From an uncultured Eubacteriales bacterium (lineage in GTDB: Bacteria; Bacillota; Clostridia; Christensenellales; Aristaeellaceae), in NCBI GenBank assembly GCA_902785105.1, contig CACZXF010000004.1, positions 1 to 55,746 of the forward strand: a stretch of 55,746 bases of DNA. The letters are read 5' to 3'. Made by a program: the position numbers and the translations under genes. Positions 46,875 through 55,532 of this stretch are shown here, piece by piece. Position 1 is the first letter of the stretch, and every line of letters starts with the position of its first letter. Under the pieces are notes generated by a model. It did no database searches. It had not been told where the DNA came from and was given only the letters and a program-made list of their open reading frames with translations.

Positions 46875-48431
46875 TTAAGCCGCGGGCACGATCTCGGTGG
46901 TCAGCCAGTAGTAATCGGCGGTGTGGATATGAGCATAGCCGACGTTCTTGGAGAAAGCCATGGAGCTGTTGTAGTAGCCATCGACGATGACCACGGCGTC
47001 GTCCACCAGCACCTGCTGCATCTGCTGGAGCAGGTCGGCGCGGGCGGCGGGGTCGGCGGTCTCGAGGAACTGCTCGTAGAGGGCGTCATAGGCGTCGCTC
47101 TGATAGCCGCAGTAGTTGGAGCCGCTCTTGCCGTACCAGTTGGCCATGTACTCGGTGGGGTCGCCGTTGCCGACGGTGGTCCAGTTGTTGTTGTCCAGGT
47201 CGTAGTTGCCGGTGACCAGGTCGTTCCAGCAGTCGTCGGAGGAGCCGTAGGCGGGGGTGATGCCGATGCCAAGCTCCATCAGATAGAGGGTGTGGGCGTC
47301 GGAGAAATCGTTGAGCAGGCGGTTCTCATAGGAGGAGTAGCGCAGCATGATGGGCTGGCCGTCCAGCTCGCGGACGCCGTCGCCGTCGCTGTCCACGATG
47401 CCCGCCTCGTCCAGCATGGCGGCCGCGGCGTCGGGATCGTAGGCGTAGGGATTGTTCAGCTTATCATAGCCATAGGCCAGAGTGCTGGGCAGCACGGAGA
47501 AGCCCGCGGTGTACAGGCCGCCGATGGTGTTGGATTCGCAGATGGTGTCGTTGTCGATGGCCATGACGATGGCCTTGCGCAGGGTGTCGTTGGCCAGGAT
47601 GCCCTTCATGTTCATCCAGCTGAAGCCGCAGCGGACGCCGGAGGCGATGTCCACGGTGTAGTTGTCGTCGGCCTGGAGGCGCTGGAGGTCGGCGACGTTG
47701 GTGATATTCTCCACCAGGTCCACCTGGCCCGCCATCAGCGCGTTGGCCTTCGCGGAGGCGTCGCCCATGAAGATGATCTCCACCTTGTCATAGGGGACTT
47801 CGCCGTTCCAGTAGTTGGGATTCTTGACCATGGTGTAGCCCACCAGATCGGCGTGGTCCTGCACCATGTAGGGGCCGGTGCCGATGACCTCGTGGTCGAA
47901 ATCGGTGGTCTCGGCCACGTCGATGATCGCCATGACGGGGTAGGCCAGGTTGCCGGTCAGGTTGTAGTCCGGCTTGGGCAGGGTGATGGTGATGGTGCTC
48001 GCCGCATCGTCCGCTACCACCTCAGCCTCGAAGGGCAGGTAGTTCTGGGGGTTGGAGGAGCCGTTGGGGCCCTGCTCCCGGACGCTGTCCAGGGATTCCT
48101 TGACCTTGGAGGCGGTCATGTCGGTGCCGTTGGAGAACTTGACGCCCTCGCGGATCTTGATGGTCCAGACGGTGGAGTCCTCATTGGCCTCCCAGGATTC
48201 GGCCAGCCAGGGCTCGATCTCCATGTTGTCGTTGAACTTGAACAGGCTCTCGCTGATGCCGTAGCGCATGCAGTTCCAGGCGCAGTTAGTCTGGGCAGCG
48301 GGGTTGACCAGACCGTCGGAATACATCTGGCAGCCAAAGGTCAGCGTCTTTTCCTCCGCGTAAGCGGGGGCGGCCGCCAGCGCCAGAAGCATGGACAGGG
48401 TCAGAAACAGTGCCATCATTCTCTTTTTCAT
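46875..48431 (-). CDS. Extracellular solute-binding protein, NikA/OppA family (SBP_bac_5)
   Basis: A 518-residue binding protein. The signal peptide (MKKRMMALFLTLSMLLALAA, ending AYA-EE near residue 26) has no lipobox Cys, unlike most monoderm binding proteins. The mature part shows family landmarks: PWLAESWEANEDSTVWTIKIREGVKFSNG, GTGPYMVQDHADLVGYTMVKNPNYW and an NPYAYDPDAAAAMLDEAG segment. A short upstream frame to 48482 is not used: AAGGAG is positioned for the ATG at 48431. As first transporter gene after the deacylase, it defines the substrate of the riboswitch operon, which cannot be read from motifs; peptide, nickel or metal-chelate are all possible. Confidence 0.92.
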   Translation of the reverse strand: MKKRMMALFLTLSMLLALAAAPAYAEEKTLTFGCQMYSDGLVNPAAQTNCAWNCMRYGISESLFKFNDNMEIEPWLAESWEANEDSTVWTIKIREGVKFSNGTDMTASKVKESLDSVREQGPNGSSNPQNYLPFEAEVVADDAASTITITLPKPDYNLTGNLAYPVMAIIDVAETTDFDHEVIGTGPYMVQDHADLVGYTMVKNPNYWNGEVPYDKVEIIFMGDASAKANALMAGQVDLVENITNVADLQRLQADDNYTVDIASGVRCGFSWMNMKGILANDTLRKAIVMAIDNDTICESNTIGGLYTAGFSVLPSTLAYGYDKLNNPYAYDPDAAAAMLDEAGIVDSDGDGVRELDGQPIMLRYSSYENRLLNDFSDAHTLYLMELGIGITPAYGSSDDCWNDLVTGNYDLDNNNWTTVGNGDPTEYMANWYGKSGSNYCGYQSDAYDALYEQFLETADPAARADLLQQMQQVLVDDAVVIVDGYYNSSMAFSKNVGYAHIHTADYYWLTTEIVPAA

Positions 48432-48493
48432 GGGGTATTCTCCTTCCGAAAAATGTATTATGTATGGCCTGGTGGGGGCCATATAAACAGAAA

Positions 48494-49504
48494 TCAGGTC
48501 TCCGAATCCGCTACGGCATAGGCCACAAGCAGTTCTCCCTTAGGCACAGCCAGGCCGTTGTTCAGATAGAGGACATGACCGTCCATCTCCGCAAAAACAT
48601 CTTCTATTATTTCTCCGTAAAAGTCCTGTAGCGTGCCGAAGCGCTGGCCTTTTTTGACGGGCTGGTTCTTTTCCACCTCGGTATACCAGAGTCCATCCTT
48701 TTCGGTTTCAAGGTAAATGGCTTCCCGGAATACGCGGCGAGGGAGGGCATTATCGTACAGCCCTGTCTCCGGAATAATGCCAAGATGCGCCATAAGCAGC
48801 AATATATCCTTGCGATTGGCTTCCACCCACTGTGCCTCGCAGAAATAGCCCTCGCCCCGCTCAATCAGCAGGCCAGGGATGTCCAGTTGTGAGGCGGCGT
48901 AGCTGTACTGGCCGCGGGTGGCCTGGGATTCGATGAGAAAGCCGATGTTCATGGCCTTGGCCGCGCTCAGCGCCGCCTCCCGGACCTTCGGATGGGTCGG
49001 GAAAAAGACCAGCGGCGTCATGCGCTCACCCCGGCTGCCGCCGTGAAGGTCCAGTATGAAATCCACCTGGGGGAATATTTCTTTCACGAAGAATGCGGCC
49101 ACGCGCTCCCCCACCGTTCCGTCAGCTTTGCCGGGATACTGGCCGTTGAAATTGAAATGATCCTCGGGAGTGACGCGCGGATACATCGTCCAGAAGCCGG
49201 AGGTGTTGACACAGGGTATGGCGATGAGCCGGCCTGACATTTGCTGAGGATCGACTTCCCGCGCCGCCTGAATCGCCGCCGGAGTGCCGTTGTATTCGCC
49301 GCTGTGCATACCGGCGGTGACCAGCAGCGTTTTGCCAGGCTTCGCGCCGTTGACGAGTATCACGGGCAGTTCGTAAGCCCCGCCCTCGCGGGTGCCGGGC
49401 AGCACCTCGCCATGATTGGAAAGCCCATCCATAGGCACACGAATCGTCGCGTTCAGCCTCTCGCCGGGGTTCAGCGCTTCACCGAATATCCTCCACTGCT
49501 CCAT
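48494..49504 (-). CDS. Succinylglutamate desuccinylase/aspartoacylase-family (M14-like) zinc deacylase
   Basis: A 336-residue zinc enzyme. The ligands are visible as GMHSGEYNG (His67, Glu70) and DLHGG (His154), with the catalytic Glu in IPGLLIERGE (about 215) and a substrate-loop NFNGQYPG. This group removes acyl groups from amino acids (AstE, AspA) or acts as carboxypeptidase; many members of this subgroup are of unknown substrate. No signal peptide, so cytoplasmic. It is the first gene behind the cobalamin riboswitch and precedes the NikA/Opp-type transporter by 62 nt (a small hairpin TATGGCC/GGCCATA lies in that gap). It probably processes the imported compound; inference. Confidence 0.9.
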   Translation of the reverse strand: MEQWRIFGEALNPGERLNATIRVPMDGLSNHGEVLPGTREGGAYELPVILVNGAKPGKTLLVTAGMHSGEYNGTPAAIQAAREVDPQQMSGRLIAIPCVNTSGFWTMYPRVTPEDHFNFNGQYPGKADGTVGERVAAFFVKEIFPQVDFILDLHGGSRGERMTPLVFFPTHPKVREAALSAAKAMNIGFLIESQATRGQYSYAASQLDIPGLLIERGEGYFCEAQWVEANRKDILLLMAHLGIIPETGLYDNALPRRVFREAIYLETEKDGLWYTEVEKNQPVKKGQRFGTLQDFYGEIIEDVFAEMDGHVLYLNNGLAVPKGELLVAYAVADSET

Positions 49505-49524
49505 GGTCAGCCCTCCTCATAATT

Positions 49525-49566
49525 AAAAACGGCCCGCCTCCGCGCATGCGGCAGCAGACCGTTTTT
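49525..49566 (-). terminator. Riboswitch-linked intrinsic terminator
   Basis: On the minus strand AAAAACGG... pairs with ...GGCCGTTTTT through a GC-rich stem with small bulges and a GCAT loop, ending in TTTTT 20 nt before the deacylase gene's start. It is placed between the cobalamin aptamer and the first gene, as an expression platform would be. Confidence 0.8.
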
Positions 49567-49621
49567 CAGCAGCCAAAACAAAATCATCCGTCCTTCAAAG
49601 TCCGTGAAGCGAATGTATCAG

Positions 49622-49790
49622 AAACTCAGGCAAGTCTTCTGGCTCATGGATCATCGCGTCGGCCGTCTTCCCGGTTTTCACCAGTGACATCGTGGCTTCC
49701 GCTCCCCAAATACAGCGGCGGCTCCGCGCGGGATTCTCACCCGCTTCCTTTTTCAGCCTCCCCTTGGGGAGGACACCTGTGTCGATTATT
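49622..49790 (-). promoter_or_regulatory. Cobalamin riboswitch
   Basis: Read on the minus strand, the conserved cobalamin aptamer boxes appear in order: GGAAGCGGGTGAGAATCCCG, CGCGGAGCCGCCGCTGTA, GGAAGCCACGATG, then the 3' box GAGCCAGAAGACTTGCCTG, which can pair back to the 5' CAGGTGTCC. Known cobalamin riboswitches turn genes off when B12 binds. The downstream terminator suggests transcriptional control of the deacylase-transporter operon. Confidence 0.92.
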
Positions 49791-49805
49791 CAATTAATTG
49801 TAATA

Positions 49806-49834
49806 ATATTATCATAATGGACTTCCAAAGTCAA
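49806..49834 (-). promoter_or_regulatory. Promoter of the riboswitch operon
   Basis: Minus strand: TTGACT (49834-49829), 17-nt spacer, TAATAT (49811-49806). Transcription would begin just before the aptamer, giving a leader of ~295 nt. Confidence 0.65.
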
Positions 49835-49940
49835 GGGGACAGTTAAGCAAAACTGACATTAATTATCACTAAATCATCACCATTTTCCGGCAATAAATCC
49901 ATTCACAGTCCCCGAATATGCACAAAATTTCTAAACGCTA

Positions 49941-49970
49941 TTGAAACCGTGGCGCCACATATGTTATAAT
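49941..49970 (+). promoter_or_regulatory. Promoter of the GNAT gene
   Basis: TTGAAA (49941-49946), 18-nt spacer, TATAAT (49965-49970), 43 nt before the ATG. The rest of the gap 49505-50012 holds the riboswitch, its terminator and its promoter on the other strand. Confidence 0.65.
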
Positions 49971-50012
49971 CAATGTGACGAACCACTAAATACAATTAGG
50001 AGGATTCCGGAC

Positions 50013-50450
50013 ATGAACATGACGATACGCAGGGCCATGATCTCCGACGCGGAGCCGATTTACGAGCTGTGCGTGAACGAGCTGGGATACCATTATTCCA
50101 AGGATCAGGTTGCCGCCAACATCCGCCGTCTGATCGGCGATCCCACCAACCTGATCCTGGTGGCTGAGAACAGCGGCGAGGTGGTGGGCTTCATCCACGC
50201 GCACAACCATGACCCCATCTATGCCCCGCCCATGAAGAACGTGGTGGCGATGGCCGTTCGCGCCGACCACCAGAAGCATGGCCTGGGCCATATGTTTATC
50301 GAAGCCGTGGAAAACTGGGCCCTTGAGGAGGGCGCCTGCGCCGTGCGCCTGAACTCCGGCGAGCATATGGACGAAGCGCTGCATTTCTACAAGTCCATCG
50401 GTTACGACTACATCAAGACCCAGTACAATTTCCGCAAGATGCTCAAGTGA
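50013..50450 (+). CDS. GNAT-family N-acetyltransferase
   Basis: A 145-residue single-domain GNAT protein: opening MTIRRAMISDAEPIYELC, the acetyl-CoA loop VRADHQKHGLGHMFIEAVENWA (Q/R-x-x-G-x-G/A type), and the closing LHFYKSIGYDYIKTQYNF. It acetylates an unknown amine. The open frame runs up to 49941, but AGGAGG before the ATG at 50013 fixes the start. A terminator follows, so it is likely monocistronic. Confidence 0.9.
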   Translation: MNMTIRRAMISDAEPIYELCVNELGYHYSKDQVAANIRRLIGDPTNLILVAENSGEVVGFIHAHNHDPIYAPPMKNVVAMAVRADHQKHGLGHMFIEAVENWALEEGACAVRLNSGEHMDEALHFYKSIGYDYIKTQYNFRKMLK

Positions 50451-50506
50451 CCGCATGGCCCGGTCAGACGGGCGATCCTGGCTTCATATCCTGCAAATGA
50501 TCTCTT

Positions 50507-50529
50507 CGGGAGCTTTTGCTCCCGTTTTT
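50507..50529 (+). terminator. Intrinsic terminator after the GNAT gene
   Basis: CGGGAGC-TTTT-GCTCCCG followed by TTTTT. Confidence 0.92.
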
Positions 50530-50556
50530 CTTTGGTAACAAAAGGAGGTAGACACC

Positions 50557-52752
50557 ATGAAGAGAATTGTCATCCTGTTGATGGCCCTGATTCTGATGGC
50601 GGCGCTGGCGCTGCCCGCGCTGGCGGCGGATGTACGGCGGACGACCAAGAGCGTCAAGGTCTACGAGGACACCAGCAGCAGCTCCGAGGTGCTGGAGAAG
50701 ATCAGCAAGGGCAAGAAAGTCCTCATCGAGGAGGACTACGGAAGCTGGGTCGGCATACTGGTGGAGAGCCCGGAGGGCGGCCAGATGCTGGGCTACATCC
50801 AGTCAAAGTATCTGGAATGCAACCACAACTGGACCGACTGGGTCACCGAAAAGAAGGCCACCTGCACCAAGGCCGGCCTGCGCTCCCGCTACTGCACCAT
50901 CTGCGGCAAGGAGCAGACCAAGGAGATCGAGAAGCTGGGCCACGATTACGGCAAGTGGACCGTGGTTCGCACGGCCACCTGCGCGAAGGACGGCCTGCGG
51001 GAGCGCACCTGCAAGCGCTGCGGCTACGAGGAGGAAAAGACCTACCGCGAGGACCACACCTATGCCGCGTGGGTCGTGACCAAGCAGCCCACCTGCACCG
51101 CGGTGGGCACCCGTCAGCGCACCTGCCAGGTCTGCGGCCATGTGGATGTTCAGGACATCGACATGGTGCCCCACGATCTGGAGTACAAGATCATCGTGGA
51201 GGCCACGGACCACTCCTCCGGCACCCGTGCGGCGGTCTGCAAGGTGTGCGGTTACACTGAGAACGCCACCAGCTACGACCCCGAGGGCACCATGCGGCGC
51301 TATGACCGGGGCGAGAACGTCTATCAGCTCCAGCAGCTCCTGGTGGATCAGGGCTATCTCAACGCCGGCGGCGCGGACGGCATCTTCGGCGGCGGCACTG
51401 AGAAGGCGCTGATCAAGTTCCAGACCGACCAGGGACTGACCGCGGACGGCATCGCCTGGCCCCAGACCCAGCGCCGGCTCAGCCATGACTTCGGCTCCTG
51501 GGAGACCGTGCGCGAAATGACCCGCACCGAGCCCGGCCAGCGTCGGCGCGTGTGCAAGGACTGCGGCTATGAGCAGGTGGAGACCGTGGAGGCCGGCGAC
51601 GTCATCGAGCGCGGCGCCCGGGGCGAGAACGTCCGCGCCCTCCAGCAGATACTCAAGCAGCTCGGCTACAACGCCGGCGGCTTCGACGGCATCTACGGCA
51701 AGCGGCTGGACAGCGCCTTCACCGACTTCGGCGCGGACCACGGCCTGACCTTCGAGCAGGGCACGATCCGCCCCGCCGATCTGGACGCGCTGATGAACGC
51801 CTGGTTCGCCACCGGCATCGGCACGCTATCCGAGGGCGGCGCGGAGAGCCCCGTGAACATGGCGCTGACCATCACCCCTGCTTCCGACGAGACGACGGAT
51901 TCTGACGTTACCACCTACACCTGGTCTCTGACCAACCTGGGCGACAAGAAGTGCATGTTCAACGCCATCCTGCTGACCTACGGCGACAGCCCGGACTTTA
52001 CCCATGACAACATGGTCATGGTGATCGACGGCCAGGAGCTGAAGGCCAACGTCGGCAATTCCCTGACCGGCAGCTTTAAGGTCGCCAGTGGCTGGGGCAC
52101 CGGCAGTCTGAACTTCGCCGCCATGGCGGTGGACGAGACGACCGGCACCAAGTGGCTGAGCAACACGGTGACCTTTGAGGCTGAAGTCAAAAGCGCGGAG
52201 AAGACCGTGGAGCCCCTGCCCGTGGAGATCAACGTCGCCGCCCTCCAGAACGGCGAGTATCCCGTGGCCTTCGATCGCGGCGACATCGCAAGGGTGACCT
52301 CCGGCATCTACATGAACGCCGTGCACATCTTCACCATGGACACCTACGACGGCTCCGCCATCGAATCGCTGGCCCCGGGCGATACCGTTGTCGTTGACGG
52401 TGAGAGCATCACCGTCAACACCGTCGAGAACCGTGACGGCGACGTGCTGGTCAACGGCGGACTGGACGAGGGCTGCGCCTTCACCATCGCCGAGGGCGGT
52501 GACACCTACCGCGTATTCGGAGACGACGACCGGGCCACCTTCACCGAGCGCGGCATGACCACGCTGCCGGTGGATACAACAGCCAAATTCGTTGACAGCT
52601 CCGACATCACCAAGGCCCCCGTCACTACAGAATATGACGGCCTCTACGATGCCATCATGAATTCCGAAATCGATTCCTTCGATCAGTTCAACACCACCCT
52701 GACGGTGAAGGACGGCAAGGTCGTCGAGATCCATCGCATATTTATACCGTAA
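50557..52752 (+). CDS. Secreted protein with SH3, Cys-pair repeats and two peptidoglycan-binding domains
   Basis: A 731-residue exported protein. In order: signal peptide (1-24, ending LALPALAAD), bacterial SH3 domain (about 28-90, TKSVKVYEDTSSSSEVL...YIQSKYLE), repeats of the type HxxxxW...TCxxxGxRxRxCxxCGxE (about 92-250, with pairs CTICG, CKRCG, CQVCG, CKVCG), a PG_binding_1 domain (about 250-310), a further Cys repeat with CKDCG, a second PG_binding_1 domain (about 355-410, GENVRALQQILKQLGY), and a ~300-residue beta-rich C-terminus of unknown type. No catalytic domain is recognised. It probably sits on peptidoglycan outside the cell. AGGAGGT precedes the ATG and a terminator follows. Confidence 0.85.
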   Translation: MKRIVILLMALILMAALALPALAADVRRTTKSVKVYEDTSSSSEVLEKISKGKKVLIEEDYGSWVGILVESPEGGQMLGYIQSKYLECNHNWTDWVTEKKATCTKAGLRSRYCTICGKEQTKEIEKLGHDYGKWTVVRTATCAKDGLRERTCKRCGYEEEKTYREDHTYAAWVVTKQPTCTAVGTRQRTCQVCGHVDVQDIDMVPHDLEYKIIVEATDHSSGTRAAVCKVCGYTENATSYDPEGTMRRYDRGENVYQLQQLLVDQGYLNAGGADGIFGGGTEKALIKFQTDQGLTADGIAWPQTQRRLSHDFGSWETVREMTRTEPGQRRRVCKDCGYEQVETVEAGDVIERGARGENVRALQQILKQLGYNAGGFDGIYGKRLDSAFTDFGADHGLTFEQGTIRPADLDALMNAWFATGIGTLSEGGAESPVNMALTITPASDETTDSDVTTYTWSLTNLGDKKCMFNAILLTYGDSPDFTHDNMVMVIDGQELKANVGNSLTGSFKVASGWGTGSLNFAAMAVDETTGTKWLSNTVTFEAEVKSAEKTVEPLPVEINVAALQNGEYPVAFDRGDIARVTSGIYMNAVHIFTMDTYDGSAIESLAPGDTVVVDGESITVNTVENRDGDVLVNGGLDEGCAFTIAEGGDTYRVFGDDDRATFTERGMTTLPVDTTAKFVDSSDITKAPVTTEYDGLYDAIMNSEIDSFDQFNTTLTVKDGKVVEIHRIFIP

Positions 52753-52776
52753 CACCGGCTTAATTACTTTGACAGC

Positions 52777-52814
52777 GGGCCGCGGATTGAGACATTCCGC
52801 GGCCCATTATTTTT
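52777..52814 (+). terminator. Intrinsic terminator
   Basis: GGGCCGCGGA (52777-52786) pairs perfectly with TCCGCGGCCC (52796-52805), 9-nt loop, then ATTATTTTT. Confidence 0.88.
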
Positions 52815-52827
52815 AAAGTTGATTGTC

Positions 52828-52856
52828 TTGAACGCGAGAAATTTAATAGGTATTAT
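52828..52856 (+). promoter_or_regulatory. Promoter of the phosphatase gene
   Basis: TTGAAC (52828-52833), 17-nt spacer, TATTAT (52851-52856). Confidence 0.6.
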
Positions 52857-52927
52857 ATAGACAAAAAGCGTCATGACGCACTTCAAGGATTCAAATCGGA
52901 AACCCATTGTAAATCCGGAGGTCAGAT

Positions 52928-55093
52928 ATGAGGAAAATCAGGAACCTGGTCTTGGGGGGCATCCAGCAGAAGGTTTTCAATCTGGTGTTGATCGTCATAC
53001 TGCTGATGATGGCAGCTTACACGGTGGTCATATCCTATCAGGTGGTACACATCGGCAGTTTAGTGACGGAAACCAACGAAAAGCAGAAGGCTTCCATCGC
53101 CGCCATCTCCCAGCAGACGATGGACGCAGTGATCTCTCAGAGCATGGGCCGGAGCACCCAACTTGAAGCCAATATCGCCAACGATCTGTTCGAGGACCTG
53201 GCGGACACGGTGAAGATGCTCGGGGATTACGCCTCCAACATCGTCAATACCCCCGAAGCCTACGCGCCTCAGCCCTATGCCCTGCCCGACCCGGCCCGCG
53301 ATGGCGAAATCACCGTCCAACTGCTGACGAAGATGGGCCTGGACATCGACAACCCGGAGCTTACAGAGCGTCTGGGTCGTCTCGCCAATATGTCTGCCAT
53401 GATGAAGACCCTCTACGCCAACGGCAATGTCAATTCCTGTTACATCGCCCTTCCGGAGGGCGCGATGCTGCTGGCGGACGACCACTCCGCCGGGAAATTC
53501 GATTCGAACGGTGCGCTGACGCCCATCGCCATCGACGACCGGGACTGGTACAGGGGCGCATCGGAAACGGGCAAGCTGTACTATACGGACGTGGTGCAGG
53601 ACGTATTTACCGGCCAGATCGGCATCATGTGCGCCATGCCTGTCTATAAAGGCAATGATCTTGCCGCCGTGGTCGGCGCGGACCTGTTCCTGGACAATAT
53701 GGTCAACGCGGTGGCCGCCTCCGGCCAAAGCGGGGCCTTTACCTTCATCGTCAACCAGTATGGCCACGTGGTGTTCTCCCCCTTCGAGAATGGCTCCCTG
53801 CGTGTACGCCCGCCTGAGGAGGCGGCGGATCTGCGGAAATCCGGGGATGCGTCCCTGGCCTCATTTGTCGAAAGCGCGCTGGCCGGCGTCACCGACGTGA
53901 CCGAGGTCACCACAGACGGTCAGACTTACTACATGACCGGCACGCCCATCGAATCCGTGGGCTGGACCATCGTCTCCGCCGTGAGTATCGAGTCGGCCCA
54001 ACAGCCCACCGTCATGCTGGAGCAGCAGTACGACGGCATACTCAGCGAGGCGCTGACCGCCTTCAGGAACAGCCTCAATCACGCCAAGTCCACGGTGATC
54101 GTGCTGCTCATCGTCATACTGGTGCTGGGCATCACGGGGGCACTGATACTCTCCAAGCGCATCGTCGCGCCACTGGGCGCCATGACCGAGCGGGTCATAT
54201 CACTGGGCGGGCAGGATTTGCAGTTCTTCATGGAGGACACCTACAGAACCGGCGATGAGATCGAGGCGCTGGCCGAAGCCTTCGCCAATCTTTCCGCACG
54301 GACGCTGCAATATGTGGACCAGGTGCAGAAGGTCACCGCCGAGAAGGAGCGCATCGGCGCAGAGCTGAACATGGCCACGGCCATACAGGCCAGCCAGCTT
54401 CCCCGGCTTTTCCCGGCCTTCCCGAACCGGCCTGAATTTGACATCTACGCCAGCATGACCCCGGCCAAGGAGGTCGGCGGCGACTTCTACGACTTTTTCC
54501 TGGTGGACGACGACCACATCGCCCTGGTGATGGCCGACGTCTCCGGCAAGGGCGTACCCGCGGCGCTGTTCATGATGGTCTCCCGGGTGCTCATCAAATC
54601 TCACTTGCAAAACGGCGAAAGCCCCGCTCAGACCCTTGAGAGCGTGAACGACCAGCTCTGCGAGAGCAACGAGACCGAACTTTTCGTCACCGTGTGGCTG
54701 GCGGTACTGGAGATCTCCACGGGCAGGGGCATCGCCGCCAACGCCGGCCATGAGCATCCCGCACTGCGCCGCGCAGGTGGAGAATACGCGCTCCAGGTCT
54801 ACCGCCACTCCCCCGCCGTCGCCACCATGGAGGGCATCCCCTTCCGGGAGCACACCTTCCAGCTCTATCCCGGCGACAGCCTGTTCGTGTACACCGATGG
54901 CGTGGCCGAAGCTACCAACGCCGAAGACGAGCTCTTCGGCACGGACCGCATGCTGGACGCCCTGAACTGCGATCCCGACGTTACCCCTGAAACCGTCCTC
55001 AAGAACGTGATGGACGGTATCAATGAATTTGTCGCCGACGCGGAGCAGTTCGATGATATCACGATGCTTTGCCTGAAATATATCGGAAAGTAA
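52928..55093 (+). CDS. Membrane sensor with dCache, HAMP and SpoIIE/RsbU-type PP2C phosphatase
   Basis: A 721-residue signalling phosphatase. TM1 (about 18-38), an extracytoplasmic double-Cache-like sensor (about 60-375; IDDRDWYRGASETGKLYYTD is typical), TM2 (about 388-410), HAMP (about 411-465), a short coiled linker, and a PPM/SpoIIE phosphatase domain (about 490-720). The metal and catalytic motifs are present: VGGDFYDFF (about 515), ADVSGKGVPAALFM (about 535), NAGHEHP (about 605), YTDGVAEA (about 654) and DDITML (about 708). Such proteins dephosphorylate anti-sigma-factor antagonists of the SpoIIAA/RsbV type in response to an outside ligand. No anti-sigma, antagonist or sigma gene is adjacent, so its partner is elsewhere. 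GGAGG precedes the ATG. Confidence 0.92.
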   Translation: MRKIRNLVLGGIQQKVFNLVLIVILLMMAAYTVVISYQVVHIGSLVTETNEKQKASIAAISQQTMDAVISQSMGRSTQLEANIANDLFEDLADTVKMLGDYASNIVNTPEAYAPQPYALPDPARDGEITVQLLTKMGLDIDNPELTERLGRLANMSAMMKTLYANGNVNSCYIALPEGAMLLADDHSAGKFDSNGALTPIAIDDRDWYRGASETGKLYYTDVVQDVFTGQIGIMCAMPVYKGNDLAAVVGADLFLDNMVNAVAASGQSGAFTFIVNQYGHVVFSPFENGSLRVRPPEEAADLRKSGDASLASFVESALAGVTDVTEVTTDGQTYYMTGTPIESVGWTIVSAVSIESAQQPTVMLEQQYDGILSEALTAFRNSLNHAKSTVIVLLIVILVLGITGALILSKRIVAPLGAMTERVISLGGQDLQFFMEDTYRTGDEIEALAEAFANLSARTLQYVDQVQKVTAEKERIGAELNMATAIQASQLPRLFPAFPNRPEFDIYASMTPAKEVGGDFYDFFLVDDDHIALVMADVSGKGVPAALFMMVSRVLIKSHLQNGESPAQTLESVNDQLCESNETELFVTVWLAVLEISTGRGIAANAGHEHPALRRAGGEYALQVYRHSPAVATMEGIPFREHTFQLYPGDSLFVYTDGVAEATNAEDELFGTDRMLDALNCDPDVTPETVLKNVMDGINEFVADAEQFDDITMLCLKYIGK

Positions 55094-55189
55094 TACTTTC
55101 TCCCATTGGACTGACAGGGGATGTCTCAAAAAAGCCTCTGTCAGTCCATTGCCTTAAACGTAAAATATTAGTTTATTTCCCCAAAGGCA

Positions 55190-55218
55190 TAGACAAACAG
55201 GTGAAAAGGTGGTATAAT
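55190..55218 (+). promoter_or_regulatory. Promoter of the four-tRNA cluster
   Basis: TAGACA (55190-55195), 17-nt spacer, TATAAT (55213-55218), 43 nt before the first tRNA. An inverted repeat at 55108-55147 (GGACTGACAGGGG / CCTCTGTCAGTCC, one mismatch) lies before it and may end the phosphatase transcript. Confidence 0.7.
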
Positions 55219-55261
55219 TTATAACTGTCGGCGGGATTGTTCCCCCCAGACGTCTCAGGCT

Positions 55262-55338
<77 letters not shown>

Positions 55339-55343
55339 GTTAT

Positions 55344-55421
55344 GGTGGGTATAGCTCAGTTGGTTAGAGTGCCAGGTTGTGGCCCTGGAGGTCGTGGGTT
55401 CGAGCCCCACTACTCACCCCA
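55344..55421 (+). tRNA. tRNA-His (anticodon GTG)
   Basis: Acceptor GTGGGTA/TACTCAC with the extra 5' G(-1) opposite C73 that marks tRNA-His, anticodon loop TTGTGGC (GTG), encoded CCA. Confidence 0.96.
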
Positions 55422-55453
55422 CTTTCTTTAAACGAATTGGTGCGGCGCTCTAA

Positions 55454-55528
55454 TGGGGCGTAGCCAAGCGGTAAGGCACGGGACTTTGACTCCCGCATTC
55501 GCAGGTTCGACCCCTGCCGCCCCAGCCA
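55454..55528 (+). tRNA. tRNA-Gln (anticodon TTG)
   Basis: Acceptor TGGGGCG/CGCCCCA, anticodon stem CGGGA/TCCCG with loop CTTTGAC (TTG), encoded CCA. Confidence 0.95.
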
Positions 55529-55532
55529 ATCC

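Noticed and set aside
49622-49790. Riboswitch acting on the plus-strand GNAT gene.
   Set aside because: The conserved aptamer boxes read only on the minus strand, and the terminator and deacylase gene follow on that strand.
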